From Sphingobium sp. D43FB (GTDB taxonomy: Bacteria; Pseudomonadota; Alphaproteobacteria; Sphingomonadales; Sphingomonadaceae), in assembly GCF_002312805.1 (NCBI RefSeq), contig NZ_NMUA01000016.1, positions 1 to 64,000 of the forward strand: a DNA stretch of 64,000 nt, given 5' to 3'. Numbering within the stretch: position 1 is the first letter of the stretch; each line of letters begins with the position of its first letter. The position numbers were made by a program, and so were the translations under genes. Shown piece by piece: positions 38,104-46,663 of the stretch. The notes under the pieces were generated by a model that was not told where the DNA came from, did not search any database, and saw nothing but the letters and a program-made list of their open reading frames with translations.

Positions 38104-39741
38104 TTAGCCCGTCATCCCGCCGCTGCGTTCGCCCGCATCCTTGCCCGCCAGATAGCCGAACACCATGGCCGGGCCGAGCGTTCCACCGGCGCCGCCATAT
38201 GTCATCCCCATGGGCGACGCCATCGCGTTCCCCGCGCAATACAGCCCCTCGATAACCACGCCGTCGACATTGAGGACGCGCGAGCGCGTATCGGTCAACG
38301 GACCGCCCTTGGTCCCCAGCGCGCCCGACTTCACTTCGATCGCATAATAGGGTCCATCGCCCAGCGGTCCCAGCGTCGCGCGCTTGTCTCCGCGCCAGCG
38401 CGGGTCGCCCCACCACAGGTCGTTATTCGCTTCGCCCCTTTGAAAATCGGGATCATCGGCCTGTTCGGCATGACGATTGAACCGGGCCACCGTCTTTTCG
38501 AGGCCTTCGGGATCAATGCCCACCCGTTCCGCCAACGCGCGCAGCGTCGGCGCGCCCGGCACCCATTGCGGCGGTGTCGCCCCCGCCTCGAAACTGTCGG
38601 TCAGACCGCCGACGAGGAACGGATAATGGCCATAGAAGGCGGCGTTGAAGATGAACCAGCAGGGCAGGTTGGCATAGGTGAAGGCGCTGACATCCTGCTC
38701 ATGGAAAGCCGCGCCGAACGCATTGTAATTGGACGCTTCATTGGTGAATCGCTTGCCTTTGCGATTGACCATCAGCCCGCCGGGCATGGTCCGTTCATAG
38801 GTGAAAAGCTGGCGCCCCATGCTGTTGAGGTCAGTCGGCACCTCGATCACCGGCATCCACCAGGCTTCGCGCATATTGCCCAGCATCGCGCCGACCCGCA
38901 TCGCCATTTTCAGACCATCGCCGCTATTGGTCGGCACCGACACCGGATGCGTCATCGGTCCACGGGTGAAGGCCCGCACCAGATCCTTGTTCCATTCAAA
39001 GCCGCCGGTCGCGATCACGACATTGGGCGCATGGGCGGTGCTGCCATCCTCGAACCGCACCCCGGCCACGGCCGCGCCGTTCATGATCAGTTCCATTGCG
39101 CGCTTTCCGGTTTGGGGTTCAATGCCCCGGTCGAGGCAGGCTTTCATCAACCGCCCGACCAATGCCGCCCCCATGCCGCGTGCATCGACCGCGCGCCGTT
39201 GTGCCTTTACCTCTGGACTGGCGGGCTGGGGCACGGGCTGGCCTAGCGTCGTTTCACCGACGGTCTTGGTGTAGTCGGGATAATAAGGCGACGCCTCCAT
39301 CCGGTCGGACCAGTCGCCCAGCTCCTGATAGGGGAAAGGCGGACATTCCAGCGTCCGCCCGCCGGTGCGCTTGGCGCCGGGAAATTCGGAATGATAATCG
39401 GGGAAATCGGGAATGCTGTAGAAATGGACCGGCGTGCGGGCCTCCAGAAAGCGGATCATGTCCGCGCCTGTATCCACGAAGGTTTCGGCCATCGCCGGGT
39501 CGATCATGCCATGCGAGAGGGCGCTCAGATAGGTCAGCGCCTCTTCCCGGCTGTCGGTCCGGCCCTTGGCCATATGGGGATGATTGGGTATCCAGATCTG
39601 CCCACCGGACCAGGCCGACGTGCCGCCGATCTTGTCTGATTTCTCGAACACAGCGACCCGCGCGCCATATTCATGGGCCGTCACGGCCGCCGTCAGCGCC
39701 GCCGCGCCCGACCCCAGCACGATCACGTCGATGTCGTTCAT
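38104..39741 (-). CDS. FAD-dependent oxidoreductase, 3-ketosteroid delta1-dehydrogenase-like
   Basis: A 545-aa flavoprotein of the fumarate reductase/KstD family. FAD binding uses G-S-G-A-A-A-L near the N-terminus; KIGGTSAWSGGQIWIPNH is typical of KstD-like enzymes, as is the C-terminal GNAMASPMGMTYGGAGGTLGPAM. Such enzymes introduce a double bond next to a ring ketone. Whether the substrate is a steroid is unknown. The start at 39741 follows GGGAGGGAAGGGCG. It supports the idea that the island handles an alicyclic or polycyclic compound. Confidence 0.86.
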   Translation of the reverse strand: MNDIDVIVLGSGAAALTAAVTAHEYGARVAVFEKSDKIGGTSAWSGGQIWIPNHPHMAKGRTDSREEALTYLSALSHGMIDPAMAETFVDTGADMIRFLEARTPVHFYSIPDFPDYHSEFPGAKRTGGRTLECPPFPYQELGDWSDRMEASPYYPDYTKTVGETTLGQPVPQPASPEVKAQRRAVDARGMGAALVGRLMKACLDRGIEPQTGKRAMELIMNGAAVAGVRFEDGSTAHAPNVVIATGGFEWNKDLVRAFTRGPMTHPVSVPTNSGDGLKMAMRVGAMLGNMREAWWMPVIEVPTDLNSMGRQLFTYERTMPGGLMVNRKGKRFTNEASNYNAFGAAFHEQDVSAFTYANLPCWFIFNAAFYGHYPFLVGGLTDSFEAGATPPQWVPGAPTLRALAERVGIDPEGLEKTVARFNRHAEQADDPDFQRGEANNDLWWGDPRWRGDKRATLGPLGDGPYYAIEVKSGALGTKGGPLTDTRSRVLNVDGVVIEGLYCAGNAMASPMGMTYGGAGGTLGPAMVFGYLAGKDAGERSGGMTG

Positions 39742-39934
39742 CGCCCTTCCCTCCCCTATCTTTTGTCCCGTCATTCTCGTCTTCCAACGGCGCGGGGCAA
39801 CTAGCGATAGTGGCAAGAGGGCGCGCGGGCCTTTACCCAAATGCGCGACGGCGGGGATGCCCATCATAGGATGGACAACGCCCGCCGTCAGGATGGTCGG
39901 CCGCCGGATCGGGCGGCCGCCGGGCCGGAGACAT

Positions 39935-40195
39935 TCAGCGCTGTGCGAGCTGGACCGTCGGCTTGTGGCTGATGGTGAGGCCGGCCTGCGCCCATTCTTC
40001 CTTCGACTGGCAGGTGGTGACGGGGATCAGCGATCCGGTCACGACTTCCTTGAAGCAATAGCGCTCGGTCTTCTGGTCGTAGCGGACCTTGGCCTGGCCA
40101 TAGGTGCCGGTGGGCTGGGCGAAAGCGGGGGTGGCAGCGGCCGAAACGGCGATGGTGGCGGCGGCAATGGCGGCGACAAAAGCGATGGTCTTCAT
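39935..40195 (-). CDS. small secreted protein, unknown
   Basis: An 86-aa protein with a clear Sec signal peptide (MKTIAFVAAIAAATIAV then A-F-A before QPTG). The mature part has two Cys (ERYCFKE and TTCQSKEEWA) that may form a disulfide, and a W-x-x-A-G-L motif. Small sphingomonad proteins of this type are common but uncharacterised. The start follows AAAGAGAAA. It ends close to the divergent-facing KstD-like gene with no obvious shared operon. Confidence 0.7.
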   Translation of the reverse strand: MKTIAFVAAIAAATIAVSAAATPAFAQPTGTYGQAKVRYDQKTERYCFKEVVTGSLIPVTTCQSKEEWAQAGLTISHKPTVQLAQR

Positions 40196-40331
40196 GATGT
40201 TTCTCTTTCCCTGAACAATGTGTGGCGATCCGTTGTGAATCATGCCGACAGCATTGCAGGGAGCGTGCCAATTCCAAAAAGCGCCGAAAAATAGGCGCTT
40301 TCGCCGCACCAATACGGAATTAAGTGTCATA

Positions 40332-40354
40332 ATTTTACCGCATATTGGTAAAAT
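40332..40354. promoter_or_regulatory. AT-rich perfect inverted repeat
   Basis: ATTTTACC-N7-GGTAAAAT, 8-bp arms, lies in the 214-base gap between the end of an SDR gene (40410) and the start of the small secreted gene (40195). It is unlike the GC-rich surroundings and looks like an operator. No T-run follows, so a terminator is less likely. Nothing else was seen in the gap apart from the ribosome site. Confidence 0.4.
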
Positions 40355-40409
40355 ATCCGATAGGTTTGGACATTTTTCATCTTCGGTTCACATTAAGCGC
40401 CCCAGCATC

Positions 40410-41081
40410 TCAAACCCGACCCGTCACCGGGATCAGCGCGCCCGTAATCGCGTCCGCAGCGGGCGACAGGAGGAAAGCTGCCACCCCCGCCAGCTGCGTC
40501 GGGGTTACCCAGTTTCCAAAGTCCGCGTCGGGCATGTCGGCACGATTGGCCGGTGTGTCGAGGATGCTGGGCAGGATCGCATTGACTCGCACCCCCTGCG
40601 CTTTCACCTCTTCCGCCAGCGCTTCGGTCAGCCGGGCGACGCCGGACTTGGACGCGGCATAGGCCCCCATCCCTGCCGCCGCCTTCGTGGCCGCCGCCGC
40701 GCCGATATTGACGATCGCGCCGCGGCTGGCGGTGAGCAGCGGCAACAGGGCGCGGCTGGCGATCAGCGCCGTGCGGACATTCATGGCATAGAGCCTGTCC
40801 CAGGTCGCGACGCTGCCGTCCGCCACCGTTTCCCAGGCAAAGCCGCCCGCGATATTCACCAACCCGTCGAGCTGGCCCAACTCGTCCGAAATCCGCGCGG
40901 CTGCCCCGGCCATCGCCGCTTCATCGGTCAGGTCGATCCCACCCAGCGCCAGCGCAACGCCGTCCGCAGCGACCTCGCCCAGATCGATGCCCACGACCGT
41001 CCAACCGGCAGCCCCCAATATCTCGACCGTCTTGCGCCCCAATGCGCCCGCCGCGCCGGTTATCGCCACTATGCCTGTCAT
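40410..41081 (-). CDS. short-chain dehydrogenase/reductase
   Basis: A compact 223-aa SDR. Cofactor motif T-G-A-A-G-A-L-G near residue 8, an Asp after strand two (GIDLGE) that suggests NAD, and Y-A-A-S-K as the catalytic pair. NIAGG replaces the more usual NNAG. It ends with a short I-P-V-T-G-R-V tail. It starts 27 bases after the aldehyde dehydrogenase gene, so the two probably form a unit oxidising an alcohol to aldehyde to acid. Confidence 0.85.
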   Translation of the reverse strand: MTGIVAITGAAGALGRKTVEILGAAGWTVVGIDLGEVAADGVALALGGIDLTDEAAMAGAAARISDELGQLDGLVNIAGGFAWETVADGSVATWDRLYAMNVRTALIASRALLPLLTASRGAIVNIGAAAATKAAAGMGAYAASKSGVARLTEALAEEVKAQGVRVNAILPSILDTPANRADMPDADFGNWVTPTQLAGVAAFLLSPAADAITGALIPVTGRV

Positions 41082-41108
41082 TGCCCTGCCCTCTTTCTGA
41101 TCTACGCC

Positions 41109-42557
41109 TTAAAGGCCCGCCATGCACATATATTTCATCTCGACATAATCTTCGATGCCATGGCGCGACCCTTCACGGCCCATGCCGGATTGCTTGATGC
41201 CGCCAAAGGGGGCGACCTCAGTCGAGATCAGCCCGGTGTTGATGCCCACCATGCCGACCTCCAACGCCTCCCCCACCCGCCAGGCACGGGCCAGGTCGCG
41301 GGTATAGAAATAGCCCGCCAGCCCCACCTCGGTATCATTGGCCAGCGCGACCGCTTCTTCCTCCGTATCGAACAGGAACAGCGCCGCGAGCGGGCCGAAG
41401 GTTTCATCCTGTGCCAGCAGCATGTCGGGCGTGCACTCTGCAACGACTGTGGGTTCGTAGAAGCTGCGCCCGAATGCGTGGCGATGCCCTCCGGTGACGA
41501 TCCGGCCGCCCTTGGCCAGCGCGTCGGCAACATGCTCCTCCACCTTCTGGACCGCCTTGTCGTCGATCAGCGGTCCTTGGGCGACGCCCTCCTGTGTGCC
41601 CGGCCCCACCTTCAGCTGTTTGACGGCGGCGGCCAGCTTCTGTTCGAACGCGGGCGCGACCTCTCGCTGCACCAGGATGCGGTTGACGCATACGCAGGTC
41701 TGGCCGCTGTTGCGATATTTGGACGCCATCGCCCCTTCGACCGCCGCATCCGGGTCAGCATCGGCAAAGACGATGAAGGGCGCGTTGCCGCCCAGTTCCA
41801 TCGACAGCTTCTTCATCGTCGGCGCGCATTGCGCCATCAGCGTCTTGCCGACCTCGGTCGATCCGGTGAAGCTCAATTTGCGAACCAGCGGGCTGGCCGT
41901 GAGTTCGCCGCCGATCACCCGCGACGATCCGGTGACGACGTTGAACACGCCGGCGGGCACCCCTGCCCTTTCCGCCAACACCGCCAGCGCCAGCGCGGTC
42001 AACGGTGTCTGGGTCGCGGGCTTCAGCACCATCGTACAGCCTGCCGCCAGGGCAGGCGCTGCCTTGCGCGTGATCATGGCCGCCGGAAAATTCCAGGGCG
42101 TGATCGCAGCGACGACGCCGACCGGTTGCTTGACGACGACGATGCGGCTGTCTGCGCGGTGGCTGGGGATCACTTCGCCATAGAGGCGTTTGGCCTCTTC
42201 GGCGAACCACTCGATGAAACTCGCGGCATAGCCGATCTCGCCCTTGGCCTCGGCCAGCGCCTTGCCCTGCTCGCGCGTCAGGATCATCGCCAGATCATCC
42301 TGATGCGTGATCAGCAGGTCGAACCAGCGCCGCAGGATGCGCGACCGCTCGGCCGCCGTCTTCGCCCGCCAGGCCGGGAGCGCCGCGTCCGCCGCCGCGA
42401 TCGCCGCCTGCGTTTCCGCCACGCCCAGATCGGGAATGGACGCGATCGTCTCGCCCGTCGCCGGATCGGTGACCGCAATGCTGGGCAAACCGGTCCATGC
42501 GCCGTCGATCAGGCATTGCTGGCGCAGCAGATCGCGGTCGGAAAGGGCAATGGTCAT
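41109..42557 (-). CDS. aldehyde dehydrogenase, succinate-semialdehyde dehydrogenase-like
   Basis: A 482-aa NAD(P)-dependent aldehyde dehydrogenase. The catalytic Cys is in NSGQTCVCVNR and the general-base Glu in SMELGGNAPF; FTGSTEVGKTL binds cofactor. The second Cys two residues on is common in GabD-type enzymes. The C-terminal KQSGMGREGSRHGIEDY is also GabD-like. The start at 42557 follows GAGGTGCC. Succinate semialdehyde or a related semialdehyde is the likely substrate, by similarity only. Confidence 0.9.
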   Translation of the reverse strand: MTIALSDRDLLRQQCLIDGAWTGLPSIAVTDPATGETIASIPDLGVAETQAAIAAADAALPAWRAKTAAERSRILRRWFDLLITHQDDLAMILTREQGKALAEAKGEIGYAASFIEWFAEEAKRLYGEVIPSHRADSRIVVVKQPVGVVAAITPWNFPAAMITRKAAPALAAGCTMVLKPATQTPLTALALAVLAERAGVPAGVFNVVTGSSRVIGGELTASPLVRKLSFTGSTEVGKTLMAQCAPTMKKLSMELGGNAPFIVFADADPDAAVEGAMASKYRNSGQTCVCVNRILVQREVAPAFEQKLAAAVKQLKVGPGTQEGVAQGPLIDDKAVQKVEEHVADALAKGGRIVTGGHRHAFGRSFYEPTVVAECTPDMLLAQDETFGPLAALFLFDTEEEAVALANDTEVGLAGYFYTRDLARAWRVGEALEVGMVGINTGLISTEVAPFGGIKQSGMGREGSRHGIEDYVEMKYMCMAGL

Positions 42558-42814
42558 GAAGGCACCTCTAAATAGCGTATCCGCCATCAACGCAGCGGGG
42601 CAGCAACAGGATGCACAGATGATCGGCACCCATCCCAGCGTCAACGCGCCGGATGACCGCCTGCCGAAGGATCGACACGGCGATCCTATTTGTGACTTTC
42701 TATATCTGTTTTTTCGTTTAATTATACGCCATATCCAATTGTGATTAGACTATTTATATTGTTTTTCAATTCGGATATGAATCGAACCTAGCGGCCTAGT
42801 ATCGGATCATAGCC
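42558..42814. other. 257-base intergenic stretch with an AT-rich core
   Basis: The gap between the leftward aldehyde dehydrogenase gene and the rightward DUF1612 gene has a strongly AT-rich core at about 42688-42778 (runs of T, TATAT, TTTAATTATA). It probably carries both promoters; it marks the boundary between the catabolic island and the replication region and could also be a strand-opening element. No gene was found. Confidence 0.5.
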
Positions 42815-43825
42815 ATGGCATCTCCCGATCATAATATGCTTCTCGTTTATGCCCAGGCGCAGGCGGCGATCGAACGGATCGAGGAGCGACGGCGGCTCAG
42901 TCCGGTGCGCCATCCCTGGCGAACACGGTGCCTGATCGCCGAGCGGCAGGCCTTGGCCCGCATCGACGGGCAGGCGCTGGACGACCTCGATATCGAGATA
43001 AACGCAAGGAGCGCGGTCTCCACCTCGCCTTTCGATCTAAGCGCCGCGCGCGATAGCATCGGCACCGCCATCGGCCTGGAGGCACTGGTGCAGGATGGAC
43101 CTGCGCTGTTGCGCTGGCTCGGACAAGACCGCCATCCGCCAACTGGCGGGCGCACCATCGGGGACCAGCTGATGGCGATCGAACGATGGCAACGAGACGC
43201 CCGCGCCCTGCCCCCCTCCCCGCCCCTACTTCACGGTGCTGATCTGGCCCGCCTCTGGCGCCACCACGCCCCCCTTGGCCGGAGCGACTTGGTGGCGAGT
43301 CTGTTGATCGGCGATCGTTGGGGGCCGGGGCGATGGGATGGCTCGGCCGGAGGGATGACGGCGATGGGCCTCGAACGCAGCCGCGCCCCTTGGCTACTGG
43401 CTCAGGGTGATGAATTGTCGCTGCTTTGGTTGAAGGCCATTGCGGCGGGTGCGCAGGTCCAGCTTGATCTGGAGATGCGGCTAAGGAGCTATGCGAAGCG
43501 CGCGATGGGCCATGTCGCCGGGCGGCGGCGTCCGGGGAAATTGAAGGATGTGCTGCTGCTCGCCATGGCACGGCCGCGCGTCACTAGTCGGCAGGTGGCC
43601 GCCGCGTTGGGCCAGACATCGGCTGGCGCGATCAAGCTGTTGACGATTGCCTCCGATCTTGGACTGCTGATCGAACAATCTGGCCAAGCAAGCTATCGCA
43701 GCTACGCGATACCCGTGTCTCTATCTTACAGCCCCCTGCCCTCCTCCACCCTGCATCAAGATTGGCATGAGAATGAATTTTGGTCGGGCGATGGGAAAAA
43801 TGAGGCCTCGCCAGAAGCCCTCTGA
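42815..43825 (+). CDS. DUF1612/HTH protein of the RHE_PE00001 plasmid family
   Basis: A 336-aa protein. A central DUF1612-like region precedes a C-terminal helix-turn-helix (about 250-290: RPRVTSRQVAAALGQTSAGAIKLL). These proteins are found on alphaproteobacterial plasmids and chromids, often near replication or integration modules; their role is not established. It lies rightward, facing away from the catabolic island, next to the origin candidate. The start at 42815 has no strong ribosome site but follows the AT-rich promoter region. Confidence 0.75.
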   Translation: MASPDHNMLLVYAQAQAAIERIEERRRLSPVRHPWRTRCLIAERQALARIDGQALDDLDIEINARSAVSTSPFDLSAARDSIGTAIGLEALVQDGPALLRWLGQDRHPPTGGRTIGDQLMAIERWQRDARALPPSPPLLHGADLARLWRHHAPLGRSDLVASLLIGDRWGPGRWDGSAGGMTAMGLERSRAPWLLAQGDELSLLWLKAIAAGAQVQLDLEMRLRSYAKRAMGHVAGRRRPGKLKDVLLLAMARPRVTSRQVAAALGQTSAGAIKLLTIASDLGLLIEQSGQASYRSYAIPVSLSYSPLPSSTLHQDWHENEFWSGDGKNEASPEAL

Positions 43826-44303
43826 GCGCCAATAAGGCGGTCCCAGGTGCCAACCTGTGCCGAAGAGTCTGTAGCGCCTCAGAAGGCCTATACGGCCAAT
43901 TTTCGCTGATTCTCTTTTTGTTCTGCTGAGTCGGTACGCAAATTTCGTGAGGGATAGGCGGGAGCGTCCCCAGATGCCCGAAGGCGTAATTCTGAAAACA
44001 CGTCTGCTGCATCGTACATCGCGAACCAGCGACTGGGCGGGCCGGATAGACCAAGGCCCATATGGCTTAACTAGTTTTGACCGATCGTTATCTCGCTATG
44101 CGACGTGTTTTCAGAATCACCGCGATAAAGCGCTTGCGACCCGAAAGGTTTGAAAGCCGATCTGCCTAAGTCACGCAATTGCGCGGTCTTTGACGTGGCT
44201 GCTGAACGATACGCGCAAATGCTAACGGACCGGCCATCGATTTCATGAAATTCCGAAAACACGTCGAAGGCCGATAGGGGAGGGCGCTAGCCGCCGTCTT
44301 CCA
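43826..44303. other. gene-free region with iteron-like repeats (candidate replication origin)
   Basis: 478 bases without a convincing gene, adjacent to repA. A 15-base sequence TTCTGAAAACACGTC occurs at 43990-44004, exactly inverted at 44102-44116, and with one change (TTCCGAAAACACGTC) at 44251-44265. A further degenerate copy (12 of 15) is at 48240-48254 on the other side of the rep/par genes. Non-palindromic repeats beside an initiator gene are the usual form of RepA-binding iterons. Confidence 0.55.
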
Positions 44304-45590
44304 TCAAAGCCGATATTTATTCCGGCGATGATGCTCCTTTACGAACCCGTAGAAACGCTTGGAATAGTTGCGCGGCAGTTCGGCGGGATTTTCGCCAAGA
44401 AAGGCGTCGAACCGCCGCATCAGTTCGTCATAGTCCCAACCCGGAAAATCAGCCCGAATGGCCGCGTAAATGTCTGGATCGAGCATCTTGCTGGCGCTGG
44501 AGCTGCGGGCAGGGGAGGGGGGTCGCGCGCCACCTGTCGACGTGCTGACGCGGGCAGGCCGATCGGCAACCCGCATACCTTCCGACACGCGAGAGATCAG
44601 CCCAAGCGCAAGACCGGCATCGACCATATCATCCTTCGCGCTGGCCGCGCTCGCAGGCGCTTTGCGTTTGCGGCCGGATTGTTCGGCGAGGTGGCGACGC
44701 ATGACCATCTTCATCTTTGGTCGTGCGCTCTCGCCGTCGATGACTTCCAGGCTGATATCGGGCAGGTCATTGCCCTTGGCCAGCTCCAGCAGCTTGCGCT
44801 TGAACACGGGATAGCTGCTCTCACTACCGCTTTTCTGGTGGAGGGTTTCAAAGCCGATGGTGAAGCCCTCGGCACCATTGCCGCCCGCATGTTTGCGCGA
44901 CGCGCGATAGAGCCATTTGCCGAGGCCGCTCGTAATTTCGAAATAGAGCGGGGAGATGGACAGGATATTGCGCTTGTCCATCACGCCATCGAAAAACCAT
45001 TTCGACAGGGTGATCTCCATGCCAAGCGACCGTTGCGTCCGCTCGTCCACGAGATGGGTGTAGCTGTCGATCCAGGAGAAGGTCGTCTCCCGGCTTTTGG
45101 CACTAGCGCGGATATTGGTCTTGATCGTGGTGGCCTGCAGCCGGTCGAGCGCACTCACCAGGCGCTCATAAGCACGCCCGCTGGTGCCCCAGCATATGCG
45201 CTTGAGCAGATCGCCAGGCTGGATGCGAATAACGGGTGAGAGTTCATTCTGACCCCGCTCGCGCAATTCATTCAGGTGAGAGGCAAGATAGATCATGATG
45301 TCGGCGTCCCAGATCGTCGCCATGCCATAGGTGGGATTGGCGGAGACATGGACGGTTACCGACTTGTCGGGACTGATATATTCGATGGGCTTCACGCGCC
45401 TGCGCTTCGACAGGCTGAAGAAGGGCCGCTGCATCGTTTCCTGATAATCGCGCAGCGAAATGTCGCTGAAATCAGGCAGAGTGAAGAACATTTCGAACTG
45501 GACCTTGCGCTCTTTCAGCGCCGTCTTGAGTTCGCCCTCCTGTTCCACCACGATGATCCCATTTGCCTTCCCCCCAGGGGGAAAATCCAT
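44304..45590 (-). CDS. repA: replication initiator protein RepA
   Basis: A 428-aa initiator of the RPA/RepA type seen on sphingomonad megaplasmids and second chromosomes. The middle part (SPVIRIQPGDLLKRICWGTSG, RLVSALDRLQATTIKTN, FFDGVMDKRNILSISPLYFEI) forms the winged-helix DNA-binding region. A Ser/Ala/Pro-rich linker near 330-370 leads to a C-terminal domain (YDELMRRFDAFLGENPAELP). The ATG at 45590 has no Shine-Dalgarno site and follows an AT-rich 56-base leader after parB; a later start is possible. It is third in parA-parB-repA. Confidence 0.88.
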   Translation of the reverse strand: MDFPPGGKANGIIVVEQEGELKTALKERKVQFEMFFTLPDFSDISLRDYQETMQRPFFSLSKRRRVKPIEYISPDKSVTVHVSANPTYGMATIWDADIMIYLASHLNELRERGQNELSPVIRIQPGDLLKRICWGTSGRAYERLVSALDRLQATTIKTNIRASAKSRETTFSWIDSYTHLVDERTQRSLGMEITLSKWFFDGVMDKRNILSISPLYFEITSGLGKWLYRASRKHAGGNGAEGFTIGFETLHQKSGSESSYPVFKRKLLELAKGNDLPDISLEVIDGESARPKMKMVMRRHLAEQSGRKRKAPASAASAKDDMVDAGLALGLISRVSEGMRVADRPARVSTSTGGARPPSPARSSSASKMLDPDIYAAIRADFPGWDYDELMRRFDAFLGENPAELPRNYSKRFYGFVKEHHRRNKYRL

Positions 45591-45646
45591 ATAACAATAT
45601 GAAATATAACGATAATATGGCTATTCTTAGCTTTTTACACCCACAC

Positions 45647-46663
45647 CTAGCGCCGCTTGGCCGTGCAAATCTTCGCCCGTTCGATGATGGGGCGCAGCGC
45701 TGCCAATATCTCGTCCACCGACAAGTCGGATGGCGACAGGGACAGCGTCAATATCTTCTGCTGATCCTTTTCCACCTGACCGATCGCAGCACCAACCGGG
45801 CTTTCGATCGCGGCTTTCTGGACCCGGCCCTTGGCAACCATGGCCTTGAGCAAGCGGGCCATGACCTCCGGCCCGGCAATCGGCTGCTCATCCCCGGATC
45901 GGCGAAAACTCTGTTCGGACGCAATCTGCTCAGCCGCCGCCTCCAGCTTCGCGCGCGACGATGGATCGCGCAGCAACGGCAACAACTTCTCGGCATATTT
46001 CGCCTGAAGGTCCATCGGCGAATGAAAGGCGCTGACCAGGGCAGGGGGGATTTCGGTCAGCGCAATATAGCGCGATAGCTGCGACTTCGAAATCTTGAGC
46101 CGCTCGGCCATGCGCAACTGCACGCCGCCATAGAAATTATCGACCGCCGCCTTGTAGTTCATGCCGCGCTCAAGGTCGGAAATATCCTCGCGCTCGCGAT
46201 TCTCGATGTCCGCCAGCCGGAACGCGGCCTCATCGTCCAAATCCTCGATGATCGCGATCAGTTCGATGTCGGGATAATGATTGGCGTTGAGCCAGGCGAT
46301 CGCCCAGTGCCGCCGCGTTCCCGTAACCAGCTCGTAAGGCAGTTCGGCATTGGGCGTGCGCCGGACCACTGCGGGCACGCGATTGCTGCCCTCGGCCAGG
46401 ATAGAATCGATCAGGCTGCGCAACCGATGCTCGTCCAGCATCGAATAGTCGCGCGCATTGCCAGGCCAGACCGAACATTCAGACGGCTTCAACCGGATCG
46501 TCGGCCGCTTGACGATCCGCGCTGCCTCACCAAAGGCTTCCAACCGCTTATTGGTGAAATTGGTACGCGGCGCGGCCGGACTTGGCTCGCTCGTCGCCGG
46601 AGGAGGGGCCGGATCGTTCAGCGCCGATGCCAAAGCTTCACTGATGAGGGAACGACGGCTCAT
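45647..46663 (-). CDS. parB: partition protein ParB
   Basis: A 338-aa ParB/RepB/Spo0J-type protein. The N-terminal CTP-binding domain has the box V-T-G-T-R-R-H-W-A near residue 115 and ENREREDISDLERG. The central helix-turn-helix is LRMAERLKISKSQLSRYIAL, and the C-terminal part should dimerise. It overlaps parA by 4 bases (ATGA at 46660-46663). It should bind a parS site and load as a clamp; no standard parS palindrome was recognised nearby. Confidence 0.9.
   Translation of the reverse strand: MSRRSLISEALASALNDPAPPPATSEPSPAAPRTNFTNKRLEAFGEAARIVKRPTIRLKPSECSVWPGNARDYSMLDEHRLRSLIDSILAEGSNRVPAVVRRTPNAELPYELVTGTRRHWAIAWLNANHYPDIELIAIIEDLDDEAAFRLADIENREREDISDLERGMNYKAAVDNFYGGVQLRMAERLKISKSQLSRYIALTEIPPALVSAFHSPMDLQAKYAEKLLPLLRDPSSRAKLEAAAEQIASEQSFRRSGDEQPIAGPEVMARLLKAMVAKGRVQKAAIESPVGAAIGQVEKDQQKILTLSLSPSDLSVDEILAALRPIIERAKICTAKRR

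Noticed and set aside
40242..42575. 777-codon rightward frame antisense to the SDR and aldehyde dehydrogenase genes
   Set aside because: Shadow of well-recognised genes in GC-rich DNA; its composition (His/Arg/Gln-rich, no motifs) is typical of antisense frames.
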